This document shows, piece by piece, positions 1-7,927 of a DNA stretch of 21,158 nt (positions are counted from its first letter, which is position 1; each line of letters starts with the position of its first letter). Made by a program: the position numbers and the translations under genes. The notes beneath the pieces are model-generated. The model saw nothing but the letters and a program-made list of their open reading frames with translations. It was not told the origin of the DNA and did not search any database. The DNA lies in contig JAYTUJ010000042.1 of assembly GCA_043744615.1 (NCBI GenBank), positions 1 to 21,158 on the forward strand. Reading direction: 5' to 3'. The DNA is from JAYTUJ01 sp043744615. GTDB taxonomy: Bacteria > Patescibacteriota > Minisyncoccia > Phycocordibacterales > CAIRYW01.

Positions 1-1
1 T

Positions 2-157
2 GAAAGTCTTTCAAAATATTCTCAACTTATTTTAATTACACACAACCGAGAAACAATGTCGCGAGCAGGTGTTATTTACGGAGTAACGATGGGTAAAGAT
101 GCGTGTTCAAAATTACTTTCAATCGCATTTGAAGAAGCGTCGCAAATTGCGAAATAG
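2..157 (+). CDS. smc: SMC chromosome segregation ATPase, C-terminal end (partial)
   Basis: The 51 residues before the TAG stop form the C-terminal end of an SMC ATPase head; the 5' part lies outside the window. The stretch LILITHNRETM fits the SMC H-loop (switch) region, and RAGVIYGVTMGKDACSKLLS followed by an acidic end fits the usual SMC C-terminus, in which the nucleotide-binding head closes after the D-loop and H-loop. SMC dimers use ATP binding and hydrolysis to organise and help segregate the chromosome in the cytoplasm. The next gene starts 3 bp after the stop, so the two are probably co-transcribed. Upstream domains (Walker A, coiled coils, hinge) cannot be seen here. The assignment rests on the short tail only, but the match is specific. 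Confidence 0.9.
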   Translation, partial: ESLSKYSQLILITHNRETMSRAGVIYGVTMGKDACSKLLSIAFEEASQIAK

Positions 158-160
158 AAT

Positions 161-3100
161 ATGTCAGAAACTGTTGAAATTACTGAAAAAGAAAAAGGAG
201 AATTAAAGAAATTGCCGGAGGCAATTTCTGCTGAATCGCTTCACATACAAAAACAAGAACTTTTTACCGCACTTAGAAAGTTTGTTTCTTCATCAGGAGA
301 GGTAAATTCTCTTTCAGATACAAAATTAGTTTTACATGAATTAGCGAAACATTCTCTTCCAGACACTCTTGAATTAACTACTTGTTTAGAAGATTTAGAA
401 CTTGCCCGAGTGTCTTTTTTAGAGACTGTAGCTTCAAAAGAAATATTTGAAAAACATGAAAAGTTTTTATACAAATTTTTTACTTCTTTCTCTAAAGAAA
501 TTGAGAGTCTTTCTTTGGAGAAAGATAATAAACTAAGAAAGACTTTTGATACATTTGCAACCAAAGTAGCTTCAATGCAAGATAATATACCAAAGTTGCG
601 TTTTTCAGATTCGTCAGAGATTATTGAAAAAATAAGAGATTATTATGCAAACTTTTTACTTCAACCAGATAAAGCAATTGTCCCTGTGGGAACTGCAAAA
701 TATAAAAAATTATCAGAATCTGAAAAAACAGAAAAAAGAGATAAAAGAAAAAACGTCAATAGAATAAAACCTGCAGACGACTTTATAGAATTAAACGAAA
801 GATTACTTGAGCCCCATTATGAAGTATCAAAAGTTTTAAGAATTATAAAAGAAACTTTTGGTTTTAGTTTGTTTGATATTCCTAAAGAAATAGAGAAAAG
901 AATACATCCTATTATGGAAGAAGACGGTCTTGGTCTATATGATCTTGTTTGGAAAGAAAAAAGTGTAGAACGTCTTTTGTTAATTCTAGATCAAAGTACA
1001 AAAACCAGATTAGAAAAAGTTTATGATAGTGTTTTAAATAAAACAAAAAAAGAAGCCTTATATCGACCACTTGATATTGTATATAATGCAAAAAAAAGAG
1101 AAGCTGAAAAAGTTCTTAAAGATGAAATTAAAAGATTAATTGCTCAAACTGGAGTTTCAAAAGACGACATAGAAATCTTTTTTGATGAAACTGATTGTCA
1201 ATTTAAAATCCGTGGCCCAGAAATAAAAAAAGATAAAAGTGTAAAAAAAGAAGATTTAGAATCTAAATACGAAGGTCGTGTTAACTGGAACGAACGACCT
1301 AAAAAAGAAACGTGGGAAGCTTTTAATAAAAAAGGCTTTAATCAAAAATTAATTTTTAAAAATGAAGTTAGAGGAAAAGAAACTTTAACTATTGAATATG
1401 ATGTACAACAACCAAGAATTTCTGGTGAGGTTGCATATGTAGTGCAAGACAGTAAGGAGTCTATTGCAGACTTTGATGAATCAGAGTTTGTTTTTGACAA
1501 AATAAATGGTAATTTTTATGAAATCAGTATTAACAGGGATTTATTAACAGGAAGAAATAAAAAAGGAGAAACATTTTTTATTAAAGAATTAGAAAAAGGC
1601 TTAAGTTTTCATAATTTAAATGTTGTTGGAGGAGAAGTAGCTTTTGTTGTAAAAAACAATGAGAACGTAGAGTCTTTGTATAGAGGGGGATCAAAAATTC
1701 ATGCGTATAGCCCAGAAACTCATATTAATTCAAAAATTTATGATGTAAACGGTTCTTCTGTTTTTGCAGTCGTTAGAAATAATCAGGCGTATCAAACTTT
1801 AGTGTATCAAGAAAAAGATTTTTTTGATGTTCAATTTGATAAAGACCCAAAAGCAATTTTCGATATACAACCTTTTGGTGAGGATGATTTTTTTGCTGTC
1901 GGATATAGAAATGGAAAACCTGTTGCATACTCAAAAGATAAAGAATACCAATTCCTTGGAGAACCAGGACAAATAAAAAAGGTTACTTTTTATAAGGGTA
2001 TTCCCAATATTATTGATCAAAACAATAGATGTTATTCTTTATTTAAAGACAAGTCCATAATTTATTTAAAAGACCAAAGTATGATTGACTTTGTATCTTT
2101 TAAAAAACAAAAAGAAGACTATTTTAGTGCTACTGTGCATCCTCGTCAACAAGGGAATTATGAAATCTTCTCGGAAGGTAACACAATAAACATTGAAAAA
2201 GATATTGAATATCATTCAATACAACTCGTTGATAATACACCATTTATTATTTTTAAATTCAAAGAGAGTAAATGGTGTATAACCAAATTAAATACACAAG
2301 GAGGTGATTTTCGTGAATCTAAAAATAATATTCCCTTAGATGACGGATCTTTTGACAGTATCCCTCAAATTCTTGATCAAGATGACAGGGTGGTTTTTGC
2401 TGGTTATGTAAATGGAGTTTTTACCACACATGAATGGATGAAAGCAGATTTATCTCCAAAAGAAGAAAAATCTACTGCTACACTAGATCAAAAGCAAGAA
2501 ACAAAAGTGTATGAGGAAAAAGATTTCAGTGACAGTAATCGAGGTGCTTTACCAGGACTTCTTTTTAAGTTGGGTATAGTTCATGAGCCAGGAAAAGTAA
2601 GTAATATGGATGCAAAATACTATATTGATTTAATTAATCAAAAAAAAGATGTTAAGAAAAAAAATAGTAATGAACATCTTTCGGAATCTGCTACTTTTGC
2701 AAAAGGCTTAACAAAAGCAATGCATGCTCATCCAAAAGATTTTCTTGACGATGTTCTGGCTGTTGCAGATAGAACTGATGAAACGTCTGTAAAAGCTTTT
2801 TTACATCAACTTTTTCCAGAAATTCAAGAAATTAAACAAAAAAAAGACGAGCTTGCAGAAAGAAAGACAAAGGGATTTTTTCGACGGCTTAACTTTTTTG
2901 GTGATAAAAAACAATATGACCAAAGAGAAGATAACAATAAACAAGAAGAACCTAATAGAAACGCATATCTCGGAAAAACAAACGAAAGTTTATTTAAGAG
3001 CGGTGATCCACAGTCTAAAAAAACAGAAACAGTTGTATCTTTACGAGAAAGTCAAAAAAGTTTTTTCTCTGGAGGAGTATACTTTAACCTTGATTCATCA

Positions 3101-4480
3101 GGTAGTACTTTTTTACCCCAAGAGAATCTTAATCCATCACCACACTTAGAATATCCGGTTATTGAACGAAGTGCAGAAATTAATATTGATCAACAGACCC
3201 CTAAAGAGATTTCTATTATTATTCCACTTGGTGCCGAAGTGGTTAAAACTCGAGTAAAAGTTGTTGATAAAAATAAGACTGAACATCTTATTGCTATTAC
3301 TAAACAAGAAAATGGTGTATATATTGCTAATACAGGAAACATTAAAGACCTAGTTTCTTTGCTGTATTCATATCGAGTTGGCGAAGCACCTTATATTCCA
3401 AAAGATGTAAATCAACAAGAATATCAAAGAATGCTAGAATCTAACGGTTTTGAAAGTTTAAAAGATGTTTCAATACAAATTTCTGCTGAAGATGAATATT
3501 TTATTTCTTCAATAAAGAATTTACTACCAAAAGAAAGGTTATATAAGATTGAAGAGTATGTCAGAAGTCTTTCGTATTATGATTTTGATAGTGGTGAAGT
3601 TAACAAAGAGAAAGATAAACTTCCTTTTGCTCAAAGAATTGTTTTTATGGAACAAAGATTAAAACAACTTGCGGTAAAAAAACCAGAATTATTAAAAAAA
3701 GGAAAAAGATTTGCTGGAGTTTGTACAGATTTTGGAATCTTAACCACAGTTTTGCTTAAAAAGTCTGGACTCTGTGCAGGAGTTACAACTGGTTTTGAAG
3801 TTAATGGAAAAGAAATTACAACAAAAGATGTTCATGTAAAATCTGTTATTTTGTTTCCAGATAAAGAAAATGGTTATACACTTGTGTCGGTAGACGGTAC
3901 ACCGAGTGAAGGCATTACACCCGAAGAAACAAAAAAATTACAAACAATTGCAGAACCTTCACTTGCACAAAAAGAAGTTATTTTACAACAAGTTCTTAAA
4001 GCTACAGAGCAAAAAGCACTTGGTGAATTAGAAGCTCTTGAAACCGTGACCGATGAGGACTTGGCTCAAATGCAAAATGGAGTTCTTGAAAAAACATTAA
4101 ATCAAATTCTAAAGTATCAAGTAAAGAAAGAACATGTTTCGATGATTGAACGTATTTGTAATGCCTCGTTGTACGCAGGTTTTGATATTAATAGTCCAAT
4201 TGAACTTGCACCTTTTTTGCGAAAAGAAATTGACGCGGAGTATAAAAATAGAATTTTAGAATCCAAAAATATAACAGAAGAAAAAAATCAAAATTCAGGA
4301 GATAGATTAATGAGTGTAAGTCTAGACTTTATTAATCGTTTAGAACAAAGAAATGAGCAGGGAATAGAGGTGCTTTCTAAAATTTGTGAGATGTTAAAAA
4401 ACGATATTGACTCAGTAGAATACCGCTCGTTTAAAGTAATATTAGCTTATTTGAAGGCACAGAGAATGAGAAAAACTTAG
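161..4480 (+). CDS. Giant cytosolic protein with beta-propeller-like region and transglutaminase-like domain
   Basis: A 1439-residue protein with no recognisable whole-length family. Residues 1-400 are charged and mostly helical in character. Residues about 415-765 contain roughly eight beta-rich units about 40 residues apart, with recurring patterns such as GGEVAFVVKNN (near 490), SSVFAVVRNNQ (near 532), DDFFAVGYRNGKP (near 575) and DRVVFAGYVNG (near 742), which suggests a beta-propeller. Residues 770-1000 are polar linker. Residues about 1125-1250 resemble a transglutaminase-like core: FAGVCTDFGILTTVLLKKSG with Cys1188, VHVKSV with His1225, and SVDGTP with Asp1245, giving the expected Cys-His-Asp order. 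Such folds act as proteases, peptide cross-linkers or amidases; which applies here is unknown. No signal peptide or membrane helix is visible, so it is probably cytosolic. It follows smc by 3 bp without an SD sequence. The coding call is secure; domain calls are by eye. Confidence 0.85.
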   Translation: MSETVEITEKEKGELKKLPEAISAESLHIQKQELFTALRKFVSSSGEVNSLSDTKLVLHELAKHSLPDTLELTTCLEDLELARVSFLETVASKEIFEKHEKFLYKFFTSFSKEIESLSLEKDNKLRKTFDTFATKVASMQDNIPKLRFSDSSEIIEKIRDYYANFLLQPDKAIVPVGTAKYKKLSESEKTEKRDKRKNVNRIKPADDFIELNERLLEPHYEVSKVLRIIKETFGFSLFDIPKEIEKRIHPIMEEDGLGLYDLVWKEKSVERLLLILDQSTKTRLEKVYDSVLNKTKKEALYRPLDIVYNAKKREAEKVLKDEIKRLIAQTGVSKDDIEIFFDETDCQFKIRGPEIKKDKSVKKEDLESKYEGRVNWNERPKKETWEAFNKKGFNQKLIFKNEVRGKETLTIEYDVQQPRISGEVAYVVQDSKESIADFDESEFVFDKINGNFYEISINRDLLTGRNKKGETFFIKELEKGLSFHNLNVVGGEVAFVVKNNENVESLYRGGSKIHAYSPETHINSKIYDVNGSSVFAVVRNNQAYQTLVYQEKDFFDVQFDKDPKAIFDIQPFGEDDFFAVGYRNGKPVAYSKDKEYQFLGEPGQIKKVTFYKGIPNIIDQNNRCYSLFKDKSIIYLKDQSMIDFVSFKKQKEDYFSATVHPRQQGNYEIFSEGNTINIEKDIEYHSIQLVDNTPFIIFKFKESKWCITKLNTQGGDFRESKNNIPLDDGSFDSIPQILDQDDRVVFAGYVNGVFTTHEWMKADLSPKEEKSTATLDQKQETKVYEEKDFSDSNRGALPGLLFKLGIVHEPGKVSNMDAKYYIDLINQKKDVKKKNSNEHLSESATFAKGLTKAMHAHPKDFLDDVLAVADRTDETSVKAFLHQLFPEIQEIKQKKDELAERKTKGFFRRLNFFGDKKQYDQREDNNKQEEPNRNAYLGKTNESLFKSGDPQSKKTETVVSLRESQKSFFSGGVYFNLDSSGSTFLPQENLNPSPHLEYPVIERSAEINIDQQTPKEISIIIPLGAEVVKTRVKVVDKNKTEHLIAITKQENGVYIANTGNIKDLVSLLYSYRVGEAPYIPKDVNQQEYQRMLESNGFESLKDVSIQISAEDEYFISSIKNLLPKERLYKIEEYVRSLSYYDFDSGEVNKEKDKLPFAQRIVFMEQRLKQLAVKKPELLKKGKRFAGVCTDFGILTTVLLKKSGLCAGVTTGFEVNGKEITTKDVHVKSVILFPDKENGYTLVSVDGTPSEGITPEETKKLQTIAEPSLAQKEVILQQVLKATEQKALGELEALETVTDEDLAQMQNGVLEKTLNQILKYQVKKEHVSMIERICNASLYAGFDINSPIELAPFLRKEIDAEYKNRILESKNITEEKNQNSGDRLMSVSLDFINRLEQRNEQGIEVLSKICEMLKNDIDSVEYRSFKVILAYLKAQRMRKT

Positions 4481-4506
4481 TTACCGCATTGCAAAATAAA
4501 AGTCCT

Positions 4507-4680
4507 TTAAAGAAAATAATAAAAAACATTTCTTATTATTTGGTGTACAGATAAGATTTTGTTTTTTGATTTTGTTGCACGATAAAATATCCACATAATA
4601 CACGCAACAAGATATAAAAAAATAACACTTAATAGTAAACCTATTGCCGCTTCTTTTAAGATCAAAATAAATCGTTCCAT
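4507..4680 (-). CDS. Small single-helix membrane protein, 57 residues
   Basis: Reading the minus strand from an ATG at 4680 gives 57 codons ending in TAA. Residues about 11-33 form one hydrophobic segment (AAIGLLLSVIFLYLVACIMW and onward), preceded by a short charged start (MERFILILKE) and followed by a basic tail (RATKSKNK). The positive-inside rule suggests that the C-terminus stays in the cytoplasm. The start lies 11 bp after the RNase R stop on the same strand, so it is probably the last gene of that transcript. I do not recognise a family. It converges on the gene ending at 4480. The hydrophobic pattern and operon position support it, but a gene this short in AT-rich DNA could be fortuitous. 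Confidence 0.55.
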   Translation of the reverse strand: MERFILILKEAAIGLLLSVIFLYLVACIMWIFYRATKSKNKILSVHQIIRNVFYYFL

Positions 4681-4691
4681 TTTGTGTAGTT

Positions 4692-6668
4692 TTATTTCAC
4701 CATCTCAAAATCAATTGTTTTTCGCTCAATATCTGCAGCTTTTACTCTTACCTTTACTTTATCACCAAGTGTAAATCGAGCGCCTGTTTTTTGCCCAACT
4801 ACCGACATTGTTTTTTTATCGCAACTATAGAAATCATTTCCGAGGTTTTTAACATGAATCATTCCTTCGATTTTTGTATCAGGAAGCTCAATAAAAATAC
4901 CCCATTCAGCAACTCCAGAAATAACTCCATCAAATACTTCGCCAATATGATTTTGAATATATTCTGCTTGTTTGTATTTAATTGAATTTCGTTCTGCTTC
5001 AGCCGCTTCAATTTCTCGTTCGGTAGATTTTTCACACATGTGTTTAAGAAAGGCTTGTTCTACGCCATCAATTGTTTGCCCATCAATAATATGTGAAATA
5101 ATTCGATGAACCATTAAGTCAGGGTAGCGTCTAATCGGTGAAGTAAAATGTGTGTAATATTCAAACGCTAAACCAAAGTGACCAATGTTTTTAACATCAT
5201 AAATCGCTTTTGCCATTGAACGAATCGTTGAAACTTTAATTAAGTTTTCACTTGAGTGTCCCTCTGCTTGTTTGAGCACTGCTTGAATATCTTTTGGTGA
5301 CAGTCGTTCTTTTTTTGAATCAAATGCAATACCAACCGCTTTAAGCAACAGTGCAAGTTCTGCAATTTTGTCGGGGTTTGGTACATCGTGAATTCGATAT
5401 ACGTTACCAAACTTTTTATCTTTGTTTGCTTTAAAAATATATTCAGCAACTTCTCGGTTTGCCAGAAGCATAAATTCTTCAACAAGTTTATGTGCATCAA
5501 GCCGGTGTTTTTTATAAATCTCTAAAGGCTTTCCATCTTTATCGAGTCTAAATTTTACTTCGTCAGTTTCAAAATCAATCGCACCTTTTGCAGTTTTTTG
5601 TTCTTTTAATATTTTTGCAAGCGTGTTTAGTGTCTTTAATTCTTCAGCAAGAGGGCCTTGTCCTGAAGTAATAACTCCTTGTGCTTCTTCGTAAGAAAAA
5701 CGTTTATTTGAATTTATGATTGTTTTTCCAAACCATCGTTTGTGCACATGACCTTTTGTGTCCATTACAAACACGGCAGAAAAGGCGAGTTTGTCGGTAT
5801 GTGGATTTAAACTACACAAATCATTTGAAAGGATTTCGGGTAGCATCGGAATTGTTCGATCAACAAGATATACAGAAAATGCTCGTTTTTGCGCTTCGTC
5901 ATCAATTGCGGTTCCTCGAATTACGTAGTGTGATACATCGGCAATGTGAACTCCAACTTCGTATAATTCTTCGCCTCCCTCGCTTGGAAGTTTTTTGAGT
6001 GAAAGTGCATCATCAAAATCTTTTGCATCTTCAGGGTCGATGGTGCAGGTAAGGGTATCTCGAAAATCTCCACCGTTTGCTTTTCGCTTTTCAATTTCAT
6101 CTACAGGAATTGGAATTTCTTTTTGTGCAATTTGTCGAGCTTCGTTTTCAATACTGTGTGCAAAATCAATATCGAAACCTTGATCAAGAACAATAGATTC
6201 CATTTCGACATTATTATCACCTTTAACCCCAATTACTTTTATCAAACGTGCAGGTGGATACATTTTTGTATCTTTCCATTCTTTCATTGCAATCAAAACT
6301 TTTTGACCAATTGATTTTTGTAGAACTTCTAATTCTTCAGGAAGGGGAATAACCGAAAAAAAAGTATATGTTCGTCTGTCGTCAGGCATCACAATAAATT
6401 GCTGTGAATTTTTTGGGTCTACGGCAAGTACTCCTACAAAATTATCTTTTGCACGACTAATTATTTCAAGCACCTTTGCTTCTTTTTTTTCTTGAAACAT
6501 TGAATCGAGAATTTGAACGGCGACTTCGTCGCCGTTAAACGCCGTGTTCATGTACATATTTGGAATATAGAGTTCCTCTTTTGAGTCGGGAATACGCATA
6601 AAGCCGTTTCCTTTGGCGTTTACTTTAATTTGACCGGTCATTGTTAGCCCGTCTTTTGTTGTTTGCAT
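4692..6668 (-). CDS. rnr: Ribonuclease R (RNase II/RNB family 3'-5' exoribonuclease)
   Basis: The 658-residue protein is a processive 3'-5' exoribonuclease that degrades RNA, including structured RNA, in the cytoplasm. N-terminal cold-shock-like OB segments come first (GQIKVNAKGNGFMRI near residue 12, then GDEVAVQIL). The RNB catalytic domain follows, with the signature IDPEDAKDFDDALS at 210-223; D211, D217, D219 and D220 correspond to the metal-binding Asp residues of E. coli RNase R. HFTSPIRRYPDLMVHRI (507-523) is the second RNB signature. A C-terminal S1 domain covers about 577-656 and the protein ends directly after it. It is shorter than E. coli RNase R (813) because it lacks the N-terminal helix-turn-helix extension and the basic tail. 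The ATG at 6668 is supported by an extended -10 box 9 bp upstream; Met10 (6641) is an alternative start. Confidence 0.95.
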   Translation of the reverse strand: MQTTKDGLTMTGQIKVNAKGNGFMRIPDSKEELYIPNMYMNTAFNGDEVAVQILDSMFQEKKEAKVLEIISRAKDNFVGVLAVDPKNSQQFIVMPDDRRTYTFFSVIPLPEELEVLQKSIGQKVLIAMKEWKDTKMYPPARLIKVIGVKGDNNVEMESIVLDQGFDIDFAHSIENEARQIAQKEIPIPVDEIEKRKANGGDFRDTLTCTIDPEDAKDFDDALSLKKLPSEGGEELYEVGVHIADVSHYVIRGTAIDDEAQKRAFSVYLVDRTIPMLPEILSNDLCSLNPHTDKLAFSAVFVMDTKGHVHKRWFGKTIINSNKRFSYEEAQGVITSGQGPLAEELKTLNTLAKILKEQKTAKGAIDFETDEVKFRLDKDGKPLEIYKKHRLDAHKLVEEFMLLANREVAEYIFKANKDKKFGNVYRIHDVPNPDKIAELALLLKAVGIAFDSKKERLSPKDIQAVLKQAEGHSSENLIKVSTIRSMAKAIYDVKNIGHFGLAFEYYTHFTSPIRRYPDLMVHRIISHIIDGQTIDGVEQAFLKHMCEKSTEREIEAAEAERNSIKYKQAEYIQNHIGEVFDGVISGVAEWGIFIELPDTKIEGMIHVKNLGNDFYSCDKKTMSVVGQKTGARFTLGDKVKVRVKAADIERKTIDFEMVK

Positions 6669-6677
6669 TATTTGTAT

Positions 6678-6686
6678 AGTATATCA
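6678..6686 (-). promoter_or_regulatory. Extended -10 promoter of rnr
   Basis: On the minus strand the sequence TGATATACT is an extended -10 element (TGn plus TATACT). Nine bases separate it from the ATG at 6668, so transcription starting about 7 bases after the box would yield a leader of only 2-3 nt. No convincing -35 box is seen at the normal distance, which the TGn extension can compensate for. Confidence 0.6.
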
Positions 6687-6713
6687 GATTAAGATTTTTC
6701 TACTACGATTCAG

Positions 6714-6741
6714 TTGACAAAACCATATTTCAACGTATAGT
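6714..6741 (+). promoter_or_regulatory. Consensus sigma-70 promoter of the structured leader and 152-residue gene
   Basis: A perfect TTGACA (6714-6719), a 16-bp spacer and TATAGT (6736-6741) form one of the strongest promoters in the window. Transcription should start near 6748, giving a leader of about 145 nt before the ATG at 6893. It diverges from the rnr promoter only about 30 bp away. Confidence 0.75.
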
Positions 6742-6781
6742 TTGGCAATTAGTTCTTTGATACAAACTTGCGAATACTCCA

Positions 6782-6838
6782 AGTAGTCATAGCAAACAGT
6801 GTCTTGTTTACACAGGTCTTTCGTTTGCTATGACTACT
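6782..6838 (+). promoter_or_regulatory. Leader hairpin with 16-bp perfect stem
   Basis: The arms at 6782-6797 (AGTAGTCATAGCAAAC) and 6823-6838 are perfect reverse complements, separated by 25 nt. Inside the loop GTGT (6799-6802) can pair with ACAC (6810-6813). It lies about 35 nt downstream of the inferred transcription start and is not followed by a T-run, so it is not a normal terminator. It may be an mRNA-stabilising or regulatory element, or a protein-binding site on DNA. Confidence 0.7.
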
Positions 6839-6848
6839 CACATTACGT

Positions 6849-6889
6849 GATTGTCCTCTAGTAAAAAAATACTAAACAAAGGAACAATC
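6849..6889 (+). promoter_or_regulatory. Hairpin that masks the ribosome binding site of the 152-residue gene
   Basis: GATTGTCCT (6849-6857) can pair with AGG (6880-6882) and ACAATC (6884-6889), with one bulged A at 6883. An inner stem pairs TAGTA (6859-6863) with TACTA (6870-6874) around an A-rich loop. The 3' arm contains the SD sequence AAAGGA (6878-6883) and ends 3 nt before the ATG. In this fold the ribosome binding site is hidden, as in RNA thermometers or translational switches. The fold is by eye, without an energy calculation. Confidence 0.55.
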
Positions 6890-6892
6890 GCC

Positions 6893-7351
6893 ATGAGCGA
6901 AACTAAAAAAGAAAGAATCTTTATTGTCAAAGTAAATCGCAATCGCACTCCAAAAGAGGCGGTCAAAGCTATTAGTCGTTTCGAACGCGTGTATTGTTCA
7001 GTCGTAGATTCGATGCCGAAAGGTGAAGGTGACGAAGTCGAACTTGTATTCTTCGAACCTATCACAGAAGAATACACCCGACTGAGTTTTATTTCAGACG
7101 ATGACCTTGAGAAAGCATATAAGATCCGTGGTCTCGAATCTGATCCAATTGCCCTTGCTGCTTTCAATGAAGCTAATCCCGCTTTTTCTGACGAGATGCC
7201 TAACGCTACTTCTTGGAAGGATACTAACGGTAACTGGTGCTGCATCGTATTCTGCTCTTATAACAAGAGACGCGACGTGAGCGTTCGCCTCTGCGACAAG
7301 GATTGGATAGTTCGCTATTTGTTCGCTGGTGTTCGTAAGGTTCTTAGATAA
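6893..7351 (+). CDS. Unrecognised 152-residue soluble protein with its own promoter and terminator
   Basis: The start ATG at 6893 follows an SD sequence AAAGGA (6878-6883) at good spacing; a longer in-frame reading from TTG 6851 would pass through the leader hairpin and is unlikely. I do not assign a family. The protein is acidic in the middle and carries segments DDDLEKAYKIRGL, DPIALAAFNEANPAFSDEMP and SWKDTNGNWCCIVF, then ends WIVRYLFAGVRKVLR. I have an impression that related proteins with an ALAAxNEAxPAF-type signature occur in other Patescibacteria, but could not verify it. No signal peptide or membrane helix is seen. Its 13 Arg codons are 6 CGC, 3 CGT, 3 AGA and only 1 CGA, unlike the CGA-dominated neighbours. 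That, the SD and the self-contained promoter and terminator suggest a gene with separate history or unusual expression. Confidence 0.8.
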   Translation: MSETKKERIFIVKVNRNRTPKEAVKAISRFERVYCSVVDSMPKGEGDEVELVFFEPITEEYTRLSFISDDDLEKAYKIRGLESDPIALAAFNEANPAFSDEMPNATSWKDTNGNWCCIVFCSYNKRRDVSVRLCDKDWIVRYLFAGVRKVLR

Positions 7352-7369
7352 CCTCAGATTTCGGTTCTT

Positions 7370-7420
7370 AGTCCTGTTTCCACACTCAGATTTTCTGGGT
7401 CGGAGCAGGGCTAATTTTTT
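7370..7420 (+). terminator. Strong intrinsic terminator after the 152-residue gene
   Basis: AGTCCTG (7370-7376) pairs with CAGGGCT (7406-7412), and inside it ACTCAGA (7384-7390) pairs with TCTGGGT (7394-7400) around a TTT loop. TTTTTT follows at 7415-7420. It closes a single-gene transcript begun at the promoter at 6714. Confidence 0.85.
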
Positions 7421-7442
7421 ATATTAAAATTTCTTCCGCATA

Positions 7443-7637
7443 CTATTTTTTGTAGATATTAGGGTTTCCTATTTCGAGAAAGATTACTTCTTCATCAATG
7501 ACGTTAAATTTTATGTCATTATATTTTTTGAGTAAGTCGTCTAAGTTTCCCCGTAAAACTTTTCCTTCTTTTGCATTTTTTGATGCTTGTATGATCCGAG
7601 AAACGATTAGATCTTCTTGAAATTTAGGCATAATCAT
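7443..7637 (-). CDS. Small hypothetical protein downstream of a toxin-antitoxin pair
   Basis: A 64-residue reading frame with a plausible soluble composition: a helical, charged first half (IVSRIIQASKNAKEGKVLRG), then NLDDLLKKYNDIKF and a beta-like end (VIDEEVIFLEIGNP). I recognise no family. It starts 34 bp after the toxin stop on the same strand and may be the third gene of that operon. A TATAAT at 7658-7653 (minus) lies about 15 bp before the ATG at 7637 and could give it its own short-leader transcript. A second in-frame ATG at 7631 is possible. It faces the terminator at 7370-7420. Confidence 0.5.
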   Translation of the reverse strand: MIMPKFQEDLIVSRIIQASKNAKEGKVLRGNLDDLLKKYNDIKFNVIDEEVIFLEIGNPNIYKK

Positions 7638-7671
7638 AATATTTAATAGCGTATTATAAATAACTTTTGAA

Positions 7672-7926
7672 TCAATAAAGCTGTGCGTGTGTTCCGATAT
7701 TGATGAGAATGATCATATTATTGAAAATTTCATAATGAACTCTTACATTACCTGTAATATCAAAACTTCTCACACCTAACATGTTTCCTTGAAGAGCGTG
7801 GTTGTTTAATGAGTAGTGAAATTCGTCATGTATAAAAACATCGAGAACTTTAAAAAAACTTTGTTGAATTTTTCGGGATTGTTTTTTAAAAGATTTCTTG
7901 AATTTTCTATGATATTCAATATTCAT
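7672..7926 (-). CDS. YafQ/RelE-superfamily toxin (type II toxin-antitoxin)
   Basis: The 84-residue protein has the compact RelE/ParE-fold pattern: a basic N-terminal helix pair (YHRKFKKSFKKQSRKIQQSFF), then NNHALQGNMLGVRSFDI, RVHYEI and the C-terminal INIGTHAQLY. YafQ-type toxins are ribosome-dependent mRNA endonucleases that use histidines; His43 in the HAL-G motif and His80 with terminal Tyr84 sit where YafQ has catalytic His and aromatic residues. Its ATG lies 1 bp after the stop of the antitoxin upstream, so translation is probably coupled. Activity on mRNA is inferred from the family. No truncation is visible. Confidence 0.85.
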   Translation of the reverse strand: MNIEYHRKFKKSFKKQSRKIQQSFFKVLDVFIHDEFHYSLNNHALQGNMLGVRSFDITGNVRVHYEIFNNMIILINIGTHAQLY

Positions 7927-7927
7927 C

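Noticed and set aside
4513..4541. AT-only inverted repeat (AAATAATAA at 4514-4522 and TTATTATTT at 4533-4541) between convergent genes
   Set aside because: The stem has no G-C pairs and lies within the end of the small membrane protein gene; in such AT-rich DNA it is probably chance and too weak to call a terminator.
6782..6838. Inverted repeat as terminal repeat of a mobile element
   Set aside because: Both arms are on the same side of the gene, only 25 bp apart, no further copy is seen after the gene, and no transposase is present.
6851..6892. TTG start that would lengthen the 152-residue protein by 14 residues
   Set aside because: The added part translates the SD-masking hairpin; the ATG at 6893 has a proper SD.
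6838..7245. 135-codon minus-strand open frame opposite the 152-residue gene
   Set aside because: It lies antisense to a gene with promoter, SD and terminator, its protein is Ser/Arg-rich with no family features, and it has no promoter of its own.
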